DNA of 15,308 bases from an uncultured Gammaproteobacteria bacterium (GTDB taxonomy: Bacteria > Pseudomonadota > Gammaproteobacteria > Rariloculales > Rariloculaceae), in assembly GCA_946887385.1 (NCBI GenBank), contig CAMPKU010000093.1:1-15308 (forward strand), written 5' to 3'. A program made the translations under genes and the position numbers. Of the stretch, positions 1-7,451 are shown piece by piece (position 1 is the first letter of the stretch; each line of letters starts with the position of its first letter). The notes below the pieces were generated by a model, which worked only from the letters and a program-made list of their open reading frames with translations, ran no database searches and was not told the DNA's origin.

Positions 1-2
1 CT

Positions 3-548
3 TCCGTCGTCGATCAGGCGCTCGCGGCGCGCAATCAGCGCCGCGCGGAGACGCAAGGCGCCGAGGCGCAGTTGCGCGAGCTCACGCAAGGCACGCGCCC
101 CGAGCAGATCGAGCAAGCCGCGGCAAATGTGGCCGCCGCGCGCGCGGCGCTCGACACGTTGAAGCTCACGCGCGAGCGGCTCACGGTGCGCGCGCCACGC
201 GCGGGCCGCGTCGACGCGCTGCCGTTTCATCCCGGCGATCAACCTCCCGTGGGCGCCGAGCTCGTGAGCATGCTCGTCGGCGACGCGCCGTACGCACGCG
301 TGTTCGTGCCGGCGCCGCAGCGCGCGAGCCTGGACGTCGGCGCGCGCTTCACGGTCACGGTGGAAGGCGTGGCCACCCCGTTCACGGCCACGCTGCGCAG
401 CATCCGCAGCGAGCCGAGCTTCACACCCTACTACGCGCTGGCGGGCGACGATGCCACCCGGCTCGTCTACCGGGCCGAGCTGCTGCTCGACGGCGGCGCG
501 GACTTGCCGGCGGGCCTACCCGTGTCGGCCGTGGCGGTAGCGCCATGA
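3..548 (+). CDS. HlyD-family membrane fusion (periplasmic adaptor) protein, C-terminal part
   Basis: The gene is cut by the left edge of the window. Its frame is open from base 3 and about 181 residues are visible. The visible part begins in an Ala/Arg/Glu/Gln-rich stretch that looks like the second arm of the adaptor coiled-coil hairpin. It continues with the lipoyl-like half motif LTVRAPRAGRV, in which APxxGRV is typical of HlyD/YbhG proteins, followed by the 'PGDQPPVGAELVSM' stretch and a beta-barrel region. Such adaptors sit in the periplasm, anchored to the inner membrane, and connect an inner-membrane ABC transporter to the outer membrane. The stop codon overlaps the start of the ATPase gene (ATGA), so the two are translationally coupled. 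Family assignment is confident; the exported substrate is unknown. Confidence 0.88.
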   Translation, partial: SVVDQALAARNQRRAETQGAEAQLRELTQGTRPEQIEQAAANVAAARAALDTLKLTRERLTVRAPRAGRVDALPFHPGDQPPVGAELVSMLVGDAPYARVFVPAPQRASLDVGARFTVTVEGVATPFTATLRSIRSEPSFTPYYALAGDDATRLVYRAELLLDGGADLPAGLPVSAVAVAP

Positions 549-1486
549 CGAACGGCGACGCCGCGATCCACGCGCGCGGGCTTTCGAAGCGCTTCGGGCC
601 CGTGACGGCCGTGGACGGGCTCGACCTTACGGTGCGCCGCCGTGAGGTGTACGGCTTCTTGGGACCGAACGGCTCGGGCAAATCCACGACGATCCGCATG
701 CTGTGCGGCTTACTGAGCCCGAGCGCCGGCGAAATCGACGTGCTGGGCCTGCGGATTCCGCAAGACGCCGAAGCGCTGAAGCGCCGCATCGGCTACATGA
801 CTCAACGCTTCTCGCTGTATGAAGACCTCACGGTCGACGAGAACCTGTCGTTCCTCGCGGCCGTGCACGACATGCCGCGCCCGCAGGCGAAGTTGCGCAT
901 CAACGAGCTCATCGAGCGCTTTTGGCTCGGGTCCCAGCGCAGGCAGCTCGCCGGCACGCTGTCCGGCGGCCAGAAGCAGCGGCTCGCGCTGGCCGGCACC
1001 GTGCTGCACAAGCCGGACCTGCTGTTCCTCGACGAGCCGACGAGCGCCGTGGACCCGCAGTCGCGGCGCGAGTTCTGGGACTCGCTGTTCGAGCTCGCGG
1101 ACTCCGGCACTACGCTGCTTGTGTCGACGCACTACATGGACGAAGCCGAGCGCTGCACGCGCCTCGCGATCTTGGACCGCGGCCGCATCGTGGCGGACGG
1201 CACACCGCACGAGCTGATGGCGGGCTTGCCGGGCCGCACGCTGCTCGTGGACACGCCGGAGCCGCGCCGCGCGCAGCAGGCGCTACGCGACCTGCCGGGC
1301 GTGATCGCGCTGGCGCAGATCGGCACCTCGCTGCGGGTGCTCGCAGCCGACCACCCCGACCTCGGCGCGCGCGTGGCCGCGCGGCTTGCGAGCGCAGGCG
1401 TGGCCGGCACGGCCGGCCCCACGGCACCGAACCTCGAGGACGTGTTCGTCGCCGCCACGCGCAAACCCGTGGAGCAGCGCTCATGA
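545..1486 (+). CDS. ABC transporter ATP-binding protein (YbhF/CcmA-like, drug export type)
   Basis: This 313-residue cytoplasmic nucleotide-binding subunit powers the exporter. All ABC motifs are present: Walker A GPNGSGKST at residues 40-48, Q-loop Gln87, signature LSGGQ at 139-143, Walker B LLFLDEP at 159-165 followed by the D-loop SAVD, and switch histidine 196. The C-terminal ~90 residues match the extra tail seen in ABC-2 drug-export ATPases. E. coli YbhF has two fused ATPase domains, whereas this protein has one, so a homodimer is expected. It overlaps both neighbours by ATGA, at 545 with the HlyD gene and at 1483 with the permease gene. The family is certain; the transported compound cannot be told from sequence. 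Confidence 0.95.
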   Translation: MTNGDAAIHARGLSKRFGPVTAVDGLDLTVRRREVYGFLGPNGSGKSTTIRMLCGLLSPSAGEIDVLGLRIPQDAEALKRRIGYMTQRFSLYEDLTVDENLSFLAAVHDMPRPQAKLRINELIERFWLGSQRRQLAGTLSGGQKQRLALAGTVLHKPDLLFLDEPTSAVDPQSRREFWDSLFELADSGTTLLVSTHYMDEAERCTRLAILDRGRIVADGTPHELMAGLPGRTLLVDTPEPRRAQQALRDLPGVIALAQIGTSLRVLAADHPDLGARVAARLASAGVAGTAGPTAPNLEDVFVAATRKPVEQRS

Positions 1487-2574
1487 GCCTGCGCCGCCTA
1501 GGCTCCATCGTCGTAAAAGAGCTGCGGCAATTGCGCCGCGACCGGCTCACGTTCGCGATGATCATCGGCATTCCGACCATGCAGCTGGTGCTCTTCGGCT
1601 ATGCGATCAACTTGGACGTGCGCAATCTCGAGACGGCCGTATTCGATCAGGCGGACACCGCACGCTCGCGCGAGCTGGTGGCCGGCATGGCCGCGACGGG
1701 CGTGCTCCACATTGGCCGCGTGGTGGCGAGCACGCAGGAGATCGACGCGCTGCTGCGCGCCGGCGAGATCAGCGCCGCGCTGGTGTTACCGCCGGATTTC
1801 GAGACGCGCATGGAACGGCGCGACCGCCCGCCCGTGCAGATCATCGTCGACGGCTCCGAACAGGTGATTCAAGCGGCGGCGCGGCAGCTCGCCGCCTACC
1901 CGGTCTTCGACGGCCGCGCCTCCCCGGCGAACGCCGGTGCCGTCGAGGTGGTGAATTTCTACAATCCCGAGCGGCGCGCCGCCGTGAACACCGTGCCCGG
2001 GCTCGTGGGCATGATTCTGACGATGACGATGGTGCTGTTCACGTCGATCGCGCTCGTGCGCGAGCGTGAGCGCGGCAACCTCGAGATGCTGATCGCGACA
2101 CCCGTGTCGCCGTGGGAGCTCACGGTGGGCAAGATCCTGCCGTTCGTCGGCATCGGCCTCGTGCAAACCACCGTCGTGCTCGTGCTCGGCGACGTGCTGT
2201 TCGACGTGCCGCTGCGCGGCTCGCTGCTCGAGCTCTATCTCGCGGCGCTCGTGTTCATCACGGCGAACCTGTCGCTCGGCATTTTCATCTCCACGCTGAC
2301 ACGCACGCAATTCCAGGCGATGCAGATGTCGTTCTTCACGTTCCTGCCGCAGATCCTGCTGTCGGGGTTCATGTTTCCGTTCGCAGGCATGCCGGTCGCC
2401 GCGCGGTACGTGGCCGAGACCATGCCGCTCACGCATTTCCTGCGGCTCGTGCGCGGCATCATGCTGCGCGGCGCGGATTTGACGGAGCTGTGGCCGTCGC
2501 TGGCGTCGCTCGGCGCGTTCATCGCGGTGATGCTCGTGATCGCAGTGTCGCGCGTCAGCAAACGGCTCGACTAG
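1483..2574 (+). CDS. ABC-2 type transporter permease (YhhJ/YbhR-like)
   Basis: This 363-residue inner-membrane subunit pairs with the preceding ATPase. It has the ABC-2 export permease layout. A cytoplasmic N-terminus (VKELRQLRRDRLTF, a typical motif) leads into a first membrane helix at about residues 24-44. A periplasmic domain of roughly 130 residues follows, and then about five helices in the C-terminal half. The segment RERERGNLEMLIATPVSPWE between helices is a hallmark of the family. YbhGFSR-type systems usually have two permeases, but only one is seen here and no second permease follows. Its TAG stop shares the palindrome CTAG with the stop of the convergent VOC gene. Function as an efflux permease is confident; substrate is unknown. 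Confidence 0.93.
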   Translation: MSLRRLGSIVVKELRQLRRDRLTFAMIIGIPTMQLVLFGYAINLDVRNLETAVFDQADTARSRELVAGMAATGVLHIGRVVASTQEIDALLRAGEISAALVLPPDFETRMERRDRPPVQIIVDGSEQVIQAAARQLAAYPVFDGRASPANAGAVEVVNFYNPERRAAVNTVPGLVGMILTMTMVLFTSIALVRERERGNLEMLIATPVSPWELTVGKILPFVGIGLVQTTVVLVLGDVLFDVPLRGSLLELYLAALVFITANLSLGIFISTLTRTQFQAMQMSFFTFLPQILLSGFMFPFAGMPVAARYVAETMPLTHFLRLVRGIMLRGADLTELWPSLASLGAFIAVMLVIAVSRVSKRLD

Positions 2575-2966
2575 GCGGCCGGCTCGCTCGCGTCGAACTG
2601 CAGCTCCACGCCGTTACCGGCCGGGTCGTGGAAAAATAGCTGCGCAAGGTTCAGCAGCGGCACGTGCGCAGTCCGATACGCAATGCCGAGCGCCGTGAGC
2701 CGCCGCTCGAAGTCGGCGCGGCCGGTGCAATTGAATGCCGCGTGCGCGAACGTGGTGACGGCCGTGCGCGACCGCAACTCGGTGGCGTCGGCCTCGCTCA
2801 AGTGCAGCACCGGCCGGTCGGCGGCATAGAGCCAGTAGCCGAAGCGGCGAAACGGCGGCCGGTCGCCCACCGTTAGGCCGACCACGTCGCAATAGAAGCT
2901 CTTCAGCTCCTCGAGCACGGGCCGCGGGGCGCGCAGGTTGTAGTGGTCGAATCCGGTGACCGGCAT
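2571..2966 (-). CDS. VOC-family (glyoxalase/dioxygenase fold) protein
   Basis: This 131-residue protein has two beta-alpha-beta-beta-beta modules. The first starts at FDHYNLRAP (His8) and contains VLHLSE (His55). The second starts at AHAAFNC (His75) and ends at NGVELQFD (Glu121). Histidines and a glutamate at these places are the usual metal ligands of glyoxalase I and extradiol dioxygenase relatives, so a metal-dependent enzyme is likely. The reaction cannot be assigned. I chose the ATG at 2966 because the family fold begins at once; a longer frame to 3053 adds 29 residues of arginine-rich, unfold-like sequence. It converges on the permease gene and is transcribed away from the ECF sigma operon, with 131 bases between the two starts. 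Confidence 0.85.
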   Translation of the reverse strand: MPVTGFDHYNLRAPRPVLEELKSFYCDVVGLTVGDRPPFRRFGYWLYAADRPVLHLSEADATELRSRTAVTTFAHAAFNCTGRADFERRLTALGIAYRTAHVPLLNLAQLFFHDPAGNGVELQFDASEPAA

Positions 2967-3085
2967 CGCCGCATTGTATGATCCCGGCCGGCCCCACGCC
3001 CCACGTCGTTCCCGTGAGCGATGATCCGCGCTGCATCCAAACGCCGGAAGCACGGCATCTCACCCTATGTAAACCAGTCACTTTC

Positions 3086-3090
3086 GAGGA
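3086..3090 (+). promoter_or_regulatory. Ribosome-binding site GAGGA deciding the 3098 start
   Basis: GAGGA lies seven bases before the ATG at 3098. It is the only clear purine-rich site in the 131-base divergent region and supports the short start of the first operon gene. The promoter(s) of both divergent transcription units must lie in 2967-3085. I could not assign convincing -35/-10 boxes there. Confidence 0.6.
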
Positions 3091-3097
3091 ACGCGTT

Positions 3098-3511
3098 ATG
3101 GACGCAGGGCTAGCATCACTCGCATTCTGGGGGTTCCTTTCCGCGGCCGTGGTGGCCGGCGCCTGGGACGGCGCCAAGAAGCGCGAAGCACAGCACGAGA
3201 CGCTGCGCAGAATGCTCGAGAGCGGCAAGCCCGTCGACGAAGCGTTGATGACCCGGCTCATGGGCAGCGAGAACAAAACCCCGGATCGCGACTTGGTAAT
3301 CGCGGCCATCATTTTATTCTCTGTCGCGGCGGGCGTCGCCTTGCTCGCCGTCTTCTTGAGCGGGCCGGCGCCGAAAGCGGTGCTGCCGCTGCTCGGGGCC
3401 GCCGGCGTCGGCGTGTGCATTGCCGGCGGGCTGCTCGCCGCGTCCGCTTATGTGCGCCGCTGGCGGGCCGAGGACGAGGCGCTGACGCACCACCGGCCGC
3501 ATGCGAGCTAG
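3098..3511 (+). CDS. Small membrane protein upstream of the ECF sigma gene (DUF6249-like)
   Basis: This 137-residue protein has three predicted membrane segments, at about residues 5-23, 66-88 and 95-118. A soluble loop carries the pattern RRMLESGKPVDEALM. This 'MLExGxPVdeeL' style loop resembles DUF6249-type small membrane proteins, which often sit beside ECF sigma genes. The ATG at 3098 is chosen because GAGGA at 3086-3090 gives a good ribosome-binding site seven bases upstream; the longer frame from 2978 would start within low-quality sequence. The stop is three bases before the sigma factor start, so the gene is the first of a four-gene operon. A role in controlling or sensing for the sigma factor is inference from position only. 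Confidence 0.8.
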   Translation: MDAGLASLAFWGFLSAAVVAGAWDGAKKREAQHETLRRMLESGKPVDEALMTRLMGSENKTPDRDLVIAAIILFSVAAGVALLAVFLSGPAPKAVLPLLGAAGVGVCIAGGLLAASAYVRRWRAEDEALTHHRPHAS

Positions 3512-3514
3512 CGA

Positions 3515-4081
3515 GTGCCGCCACGCTCGGCGTACGCGCTCCACTCCGAGCCGCTCGTCGTGCGCCTCGCGGGCCGCGGCGATCGGCACGCGTTCGAGGA
3601 GCTCGTGCGCCGGCGGCAATCGTGGGTGCGCAACCTGATGCGCCGGCTCTCGCGCGATGCCTCGCTCGCCGACGATCTCGCGCAGCACGTGTTCATCCGC
3701 GTGTGGAGCACGATCGGCCAGTTGCAGCATCCCGAGCGCTTCCCCGGCTGGCTGAAGCGCGTGGCCGTGAACGTATGGCTCCAGCACCACCGCAAGCTCG
3801 ACGTGTTGGCCGCGAGCGAAACGATCGACGGCCACGAGGAGCCGGTCGAGCACACGGCCGGCGTGGCCCTTGACGTGGATCGGGCGTTGGCGCTGCTGCC
3901 GAGCGCCGTGCGGCTCTGCGTCGTGCTTTCGTATCACGCGCAGATGAGCCACGCTGAGATTGCGGAAGCCGCGTCGCTGCCGCTCGGCACCGTGAAGTCG
4001 CATATCCGCCGCGGCACGGAAAAGCTCGAAGTGCTGTTGTCGGCGTATTCCGAAAGCGCAAAGAGTGGAGTGGCGCTATGA
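3515..4081 (+). CDS. RNA polymerase sigma factor, ECF subfamily
   Basis: This 188-residue sigma-70 family factor with ECF layout has sigma region 2 at about residues 24-95 and sigma region 4 at about 120-175. Region 2 contains HAFEELVRRRQSWVRNL and DASLADDLAQHVFIRVW, ending in FPGWLKRVAVNVWLQHHR. Region 4 is a helix-turn-helix, MSHAEIAEAASLPLGTVKSHIRRG. It would direct RNA polymerase to a small regulon, probably including its own operon. The start is GTG at 3515, three bases after the upstream stop. The stop overlaps the ATG of the next gene (ATGA at 4078), a usual arrangement for sigma/anti-sigma pairs. Family is certain; the inducing signal is unknown. Confidence 0.95.
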   Translation: MPPRSAYALHSEPLVVRLAGRGDRHAFEELVRRRQSWVRNLMRRLSRDASLADDLAQHVFIRVWSTIGQLQHPERFPGWLKRVAVNVWLQHHRKLDVLAASETIDGHEEPVEHTAGVALDVDRALALLPSAVRLCVVLSYHAQMSHAEIAEAASLPLGTVKSHIRRGTEKLEVLLSAYSESAKSGVAL

Positions 4082-4431
4082 ACGATGAACGTAAGCCGGA
4101 AATCGAGCGCCTGTTCGCCGCGGCTAATCGAGAGCTTGCCGACGAAGCGTTCGTCGCCGGCGTCATGGCCAAAGCGCGCGAGCGAAGGGGGCGCAACTTG
4201 GTGGTGGCACTCGCCGTATGCGTGGCCGCTGCGCCCGTCGCATGGCTGATCGCCGAGCCGCTCAACGCCACGATCGCATGGTCCGCCGACCTTCTCTCGC
4301 GGCCGATGGCACCCACCGGCGACGACATCGCCGACGTCGTGCTGCCGATGAACAGCGTGGCCGGTGCGCTCGCGCTCACGTTGCTCGCGCTGCGCGCCGT
4401 CACCCGCCGACTGTTCTCGCGGGGCGGCTGA
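4078..4431 (+). CDS. Putative anti-sigma / small two-helix membrane protein
   Basis: This 117-residue protein is coupled to the sigma factor by an ATGA overlap. A charged, cytoplasm-like N-terminus (residues 1-38) contains IERLFAAANRELADEAFVAGVMAKARERR, a pattern like the short helical sigma-binding segment of small anti-sigma factors. Two hydrophobic segments follow, at about residues 40-60 and 92-108, with a 30-residue loop between them. No zinc-binding HxxxCxxC anti-sigma motif is present. Position and layout favour an anti-sigma role, but this is inference. Its TGA stop overlaps the ATG of the hydrolase gene (TGATG at 4429). Confidence 0.75.
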   Translation: MNDERKPEIERLFAAANRELADEAFVAGVMAKARERRGRNLVVALAVCVAAAPVAWLIAEPLNATIAWSADLLSRPMAPTGDDIADVVLPMNSVAGALALTLLALRAVTRRLFSRGG

Positions 4432-5876
4432 TGTACGCGCTCGAAGCTCTATTCTTGCTCATCACGGCAGCTTGGCTGATCGTCACGAACACGCCTCGCG
4501 CGCCGCGCAGCACGAGTGTGAAGCTTTTTCTCGCCGCGTTGGTCGTTGTCGCCGCGGCGTTCGCGTTCGGTCAGGCGCGCATCCATATGGCGCCCGCGGC
4601 CGCGGTTTTCGCGGTTCTGTCTTTCCTGCTGCTGCGCCGCAGCTACTCACACGTGGTTATTCGCTCGCTGGGAATCCTGCTCGGATCGATGTTCGTCGCC
4701 TTGAGTGTGCTGCTGGCATTTGCACTGCCCGTCGTCACGCTGCCCGCACCGGGCGGGCCCCATGCCGTGGGCGTCACCTCATTCACGCTCGTCGACGACT
4801 CGCGAGACGACGCGCTGTTCGGTGCGCCCGGACGGGCGCGCGAGATCTACGTGCAGGTTTGGTATCCGGCTGAAAGCCCCAAGGACGGCTCAATGCCTCG
4901 CCCGCGCAGCCTCTGGCAGGAGCTGCATCGGCCGCCCGTGCTCGACGTGCTCTTCGGCTATCTCGGCGGAATGAAAACGCACTCATATCCAGGCCTAGCG
5001 CCGTCCCCGGAGCGCGAGCGCTACCCGGCGATCGTGTTCAGCCCATCGGCCGGCGGCATCGCCGAGCAAAACACGCTGCTGATGGAGCATCTCGCGAGCC
5101 ACGGCTACATCGCGTTCGGCGTCACGCATCCGCACTTCGGGGCGTTCACTACGTATGCCGACGGCAGCGGCGTTCCAATCCACGGCAAAGTCACGCAGGC
5201 GACTTCGCAACAAGGCGCCGTCGACTTGGACGAGATCATGGCGCGCGCCGAGCGCGGCGCAAGCCCGCTCGAACGCGCTCGTGTCCGGCTCGAGTACTTC
5301 GACCGCGGCACGCTGCTCAACGACTTCATGGACATCTGGGTGCGCGATCTAGAGCTTCTGCTCGATGCCATCACCATGCCGGACGCTCGTTCGCGACTAC
5401 CCGCGGCGGTAGCCGGGCGCGTGGACACGAGCCGCGTTGGATTTCTCGGGATGTCGTACGGCGGCGGCGCGGTCACGGCGTTATGCAAGCGCGACGCGCG
5501 CTGCCGAGCGGCCGTGAATCTCGACGGCGGACTGTGGGGCAGCCGCATGCGTCAGCCGCTAACCGTGCCCTATCTAGTCGTGGCCAGCCCGGGCAACGCC
5601 GATTTCTTCGAGCACGACTTGCTTACGAGCGAAGCGCCGTATTACGCCATCACGGTGGAGGGCGCCGCTCACACGAACTTCATGGACGTGTCGCTATTTG
5701 CGCCCGTTTTGCAATGGCTCGGCGTCACGGGGCCGATCGAGGGCGAGCGCGTGATCGAGATCATGAACGTGCTGACACAGCGCTTCTTCGACGCCTACCT
5801 TGGCGGCGCCGCCGCGCCGGACCTTCCCCCGCCCGAATTTCCCGAGCTCAGCACGCGGTCGAACGTCACGCCGTAG
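4431..5876 (+). CDS. Membrane-anchored alpha/beta hydrolase, PAF-acetylhydrolase-like
   Basis: This 481-residue protein begins with about four hydrophobic helices (roughly residues 1-19, 31-48, 53-69 and 77-105). A long hydrolase domain follows, probably periplasmic. The catalytic set resembles plasma PAF-acetylhydrolase: nucleophile motif GMSYGG with Ser342, acid candidate Asp365 in NLDGG, and His414 in GAAHTNFMD, which mimics the family's 'xxHxxFTD'. An oxyanion-side motif VFSPSAGG lies near residue 202. PAF-AH relatives hydrolyse short or oxidised acyl esters of phospholipids. Here that activity and a link to lipid or envelope stress are inference from homology and from co-transcription with an ECF sigma factor. 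The ATG at 4431 overlaps the upstream stop; a frame extending back to 4218 is a shadow of the previous gene. It ends two bases from the convergent GFA gene. Confidence 0.85.
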   Translation: MYALEALFLLITAAWLIVTNTPRAPRSTSVKLFLAALVVVAAAFAFGQARIHMAPAAAVFAVLSFLLLRRSYSHVVIRSLGILLGSMFVALSVLLAFALPVVTLPAPGGPHAVGVTSFTLVDDSRDDALFGAPGRAREIYVQVWYPAESPKDGSMPRPRSLWQELHRPPVLDVLFGYLGGMKTHSYPGLAPSPERERYPAIVFSPSAGGIAEQNTLLMEHLASHGYIAFGVTHPHFGAFTTYADGSGVPIHGKVTQATSQQGAVDLDEIMARAERGASPLERARVRLEYFDRGTLLNDFMDIWVRDLELLLDAITMPDARSRLPAAVAGRVDTSRVGFLGMSYGGGAVTALCKRDARCRAAVNLDGGLWGSRMRQPLTVPYLVVASPGNADFFEHDLLTSEAPYYAITVEGAAHTNFMDVSLFAPVLQWLGVTGPIEGERVIEIMNVLTQRFFDAYLGGAAAPDLPPPEFPELSTRSNVTP

Positions 5877-5878
5877 CC

Positions 5879-6238
5879 TCAGTCGAGATACTTCCACGTG
5901 TGCGCGCCATCGAAGTGTCGCACCGCGACCTTCGCGAGCTCCTCGGGCGCGAAGCAGCGCGCGTTGATCCTGAAGCGGCTGTCGTCGCCCTTCTCCACGC
6001 CTTCGTAATGCGTGCAGCAGCCGCACTCGCGGCAGTGATAGAACTCGATCCCTCGATCGCCCCACACGTACGCTACGACGCGGTCGGCACCGGCCACGAG
6101 GCGCGCTTCCGTCCGCGTGTAGGGCGCCCAAAGCGCGGCGTAGCGGCGGCAAATCGAGCAATTGCACGACGTCACGCTCGGCGGCGGCGCATCCGCCTCC
6201 ATGACGACGGCGCCGCAATGGCAGCTCGCACGAATCAT
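5879..6238 (-). CDS. GFA-family zinc protein (glutathione-dependent formaldehyde-activating-like)
   Basis: This 119-residue protein has the GFA/CENP-V cysteine pattern: CHC at residues 6-8, CNCSIC at 25-30 and CREC at 69-72, which bind two zinc ions in the family. GFA relatives include S-(hydroxymethyl)glutathione synthase, but most members are uncharacterised carbon-sulfur-type enzymes, so the reaction is left open. The ATG at 6238 starts directly before the fold (MIRASCHCG). The longer frame to 6388 runs inside the upstream acetyltransferase gene and is low-complexity Arg/Ser sequence. It lies seven bases after the GNAT stop and forms a tight unit with the GNAT and YjbR genes. The gene type is common in integron cassettes. 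Confidence 0.88.
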   Translation of the reverse strand: MIRASCHCGAVVMEADAPPPSVTSCNCSICRRYAALWAPYTRTEARLVAGADRVVAYVWGDRGIEFYHCRECGCCTHYEGVEKGDDSRFRINARCFAPEELAKVAVRHFDGAHTWKYLD

Positions 6239-6245
6239 GTTCGGC

Positions 6246-6602
6246 TCAACGCAGCTGCAGCCGGAACTCGAGGCCGTGGCTCGTGAAGCCAAGCCGCTCG
6301 TAGAGCGCGTGGACTTTGGGCCGCGACGTGCGGCTCGTGGCGATGAGCTTGTAGCACCCTGCCTCGCGCGCCGCCGCAATGGCTTCACGGACCAGCGTTG
6401 TACCGAGCCCGCCGCCGCGCTCCGGCTCGGCCACGAACACGTCCTCGAGCAGGCCGAACGGCTCGGCGTGCAGATCGTTCGTCATGATGTACAGGTAGGC
6501 GCGCGCCGCCTCGCCGTCGGCACCGGCGATCGAAAACCGGATGCCGCGCGCGGGCCGATCTTCGCGGCGAATGTCGATCATTGCCACCCCCCGCACGCTC
6601 AT
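6246..6602 (-). CDS. GNAT-family N-acetyltransferase
   Basis: This 118-residue acetyltransferase has an acetyl-CoA-binding motif A, VFVAEPERGGGLGTTLVREA, at about residues 56-75; the family's R/QxxGxG/A loop is ERGGGLG. A C-terminal motif B stretch follows (HALYERLGFTSHGLEFRLQL). The acyl acceptor is unknown. The ATG at 6602 overlaps the stop of the YjbR gene (ATGA), indicating coupling. A second in-frame ATG at 6581 is preceded by GGGGGG seven to twelve bases upstream and could be the main start. Confidence 0.85.
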   Translation of the reverse strand: MSVRGVAMIDIRREDRPARGIRFSIAGADGEAARAYLYIMTNDLHAEPFGLLEDVFVAEPERGGGLGTTLVREAIAAAREAGCYKLIATSRTSRPKVHALYERLGFTSHGLEFRLQLR

Positions 6603-6928
6603 CCGGCGCGCTCGAGTAGGCGCTTAGGCGCTTTGCGTTCCCACGCGGCGCGTAACAGCGCTTGAACATCGCGGCTCTTGGCCGCCGCGACGTGCACGTG
6701 CAGACCCATCACCTTCTTGCCCCACCAGAGCGTCTCGTAAGCTTTCGGATCGACACTCGTCATGAGCTCGCGCTGCGCGTCGTCGACGAACACATTCAGG
6801 TAGCTGCCGTCGGGCGCGAGCGTGGCGAACATCTTGCCGTCCACGCGAAAGGAGGCGAGATGAAAGTGCGGCTGCTCTCTCGCCTGCGGCAACGACAATG
6901 CCAAACGACGCACGTGTCGAGCGTTCAC
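6599..6928 (-). CDS. MmcQ/YjbR-family protein
   Basis: This 109-residue protein has the MmcQ/YjbR (CyaY-like fold) pattern: an N-terminal helix ('VRRLALSLPQAREQPHF'), a core FRVDGKMFATLAPDGSYLNVFVDDAQRELM, and a C-terminal part with an aromatic WWG and a basic helix (LLRAAWERKAPKRLLE). The family is annotated as possibly DNA-binding, but no reaction or ligand is firmly known. The start is GTG at 6928, with CAGGA about five bases upstream. It is the first gene of a three-gene coupled set (YjbR, GNAT, GFA). I could not find an attC-like site between this gene and the VOC gene upstream of it (6929-7006). Confidence 0.82.
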   Translation of the reverse strand: MNARHVRRLALSLPQAREQPHFHLASFRVDGKMFATLAPDGSYLNVFVDDAQRELMTSVDPKAYETLWWGKKVMGLHVHVAAAKSRDVQALLRAAWERKAPKRLLERAG

Positions 6929-7006
6929 TGCAATCCTGGACTCGACGAGGGCTGCTTCGGCACCTTACGCCCCCGGCACCGGCCAACGCAAAGCCGGCGC
7001 GGCGCT

Positions 7007-7372
7007 TCAATGGCTGGCGGCGCCGGCCTCGGACCACACGCCCAGCTCGTTGCCGCTCGGATCCGTGAAGTGAAATCGGCGGCCGCCCGGGAACGCAAAC
7101 GGGTCGCGCACGATCTTGCCGCCTGCCGACCGCACGGCCGCCACGCTTTTCTCCAAGTCGTTCGAGTACAGGATCACCAGCGGCCCGCCACCTTTCGCTC
7201 CCTGGGCCTGACGCAGGCCTCCGACCTCGCCTTTCGCCCCTTTGATGCCCGCGTAGTCGGGGCCATAGTCGTTGAACTCCCACCCGAATGCGGCGGCGTA
7301 GAACCGCTTCGCCGCGGCGAGATCGCTGACCGTGAGCTCGATGTAGTCGATCGTATGATGCGTACCGGCCAT
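7007..7372 (-). CDS. VOC-family protein
   Basis: This 121-residue protein has the two-module vicinal oxygen chelate fold. The first module is HTIDYIELTVSDLAAAKRFYAAAFGWEF. The second is LVILYSNDLEKSVAAVRSAGGKIVRD, ending in RRFHFTDPSGNELGVWSE. The usual metal-binding histidine at the start of the first module is replaced by Glu (YIELTV), and the second module starts with ILYS. This suggests a non-catalytic or resistance/binding-type VOC protein rather than glyoxalase I, but that is inference. GGAG lies seven bases before the ATG at 7372. A possible decayed attC (7383-7439) precedes the gene. Confidence 0.85.
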   Translation of the reverse strand: MAGTHHTIDYIELTVSDLAAAKRFYAAAFGWEFNDYGPDYAGIKGAKGEVGGLRQAQGAKGGGPLVILYSNDLEKSVAAVRSAGGKIVRDPFAFPGGRRFHFTDPSGNELGVWSEAGAASH

Positions 7373-7382
7373 TGCGCTGCTC

Positions 7383-7439
7383 CGCTAGGTTGTGCGCAGA
7401 GACTACACGGGGTACCTGACCTCTGCTGTCATGTTGGCG
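7383..7439 (-). repeat. Possible degenerate attC site
   Basis: The site lies between the DUF7661-like gene and the VOC gene. An outer box GTTGGCG (plus strand, 7433-7439) fits the R'' pattern and a CTAGGT-containing box sits at the other end. The inverted pair GCAGAG / CTCTGC could form a stem. Box matches are poor compared with the right-hand attC sites, so this is a candidate only. Confidence 0.3.
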
Positions 7440-7451
7440 CTCGCCGGCCGG

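Noticed and set aside
922..1482. Upstream extension of the permease reading frame inside the ABC ATPase gene
   Set aside because: It is Arg/Ala-rich out-of-frame sequence over a gene with complete ABC motifs; the permease start at 1483 with ATGA coupling is well supported.
2614..3420. Long minus-strand open frame across the VOC gene and the divergent region
   Set aside because: The high-GC genome gives long shadow frames; this one lies opposite the membrane-protein gene and shows no domain.
4218..4430. Longer N-terminus for the PAF-acetylhydrolase-like gene
   Set aside because: It overlaps the previous gene in another frame and reads as arginine-rich noise; the ATG at 4431 begins a clear membrane helix.
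5694..6218. Minus-strand frame overlapping the hydrolase end and GFA gene
   Set aside because: It is a shadow frame of Arg-rich composition over two well-supported genes.
6929..7006. attC between the VOC and YjbR genes
   Set aside because: No GTT/AAC boxes or stem similar to the other sites could be seen.
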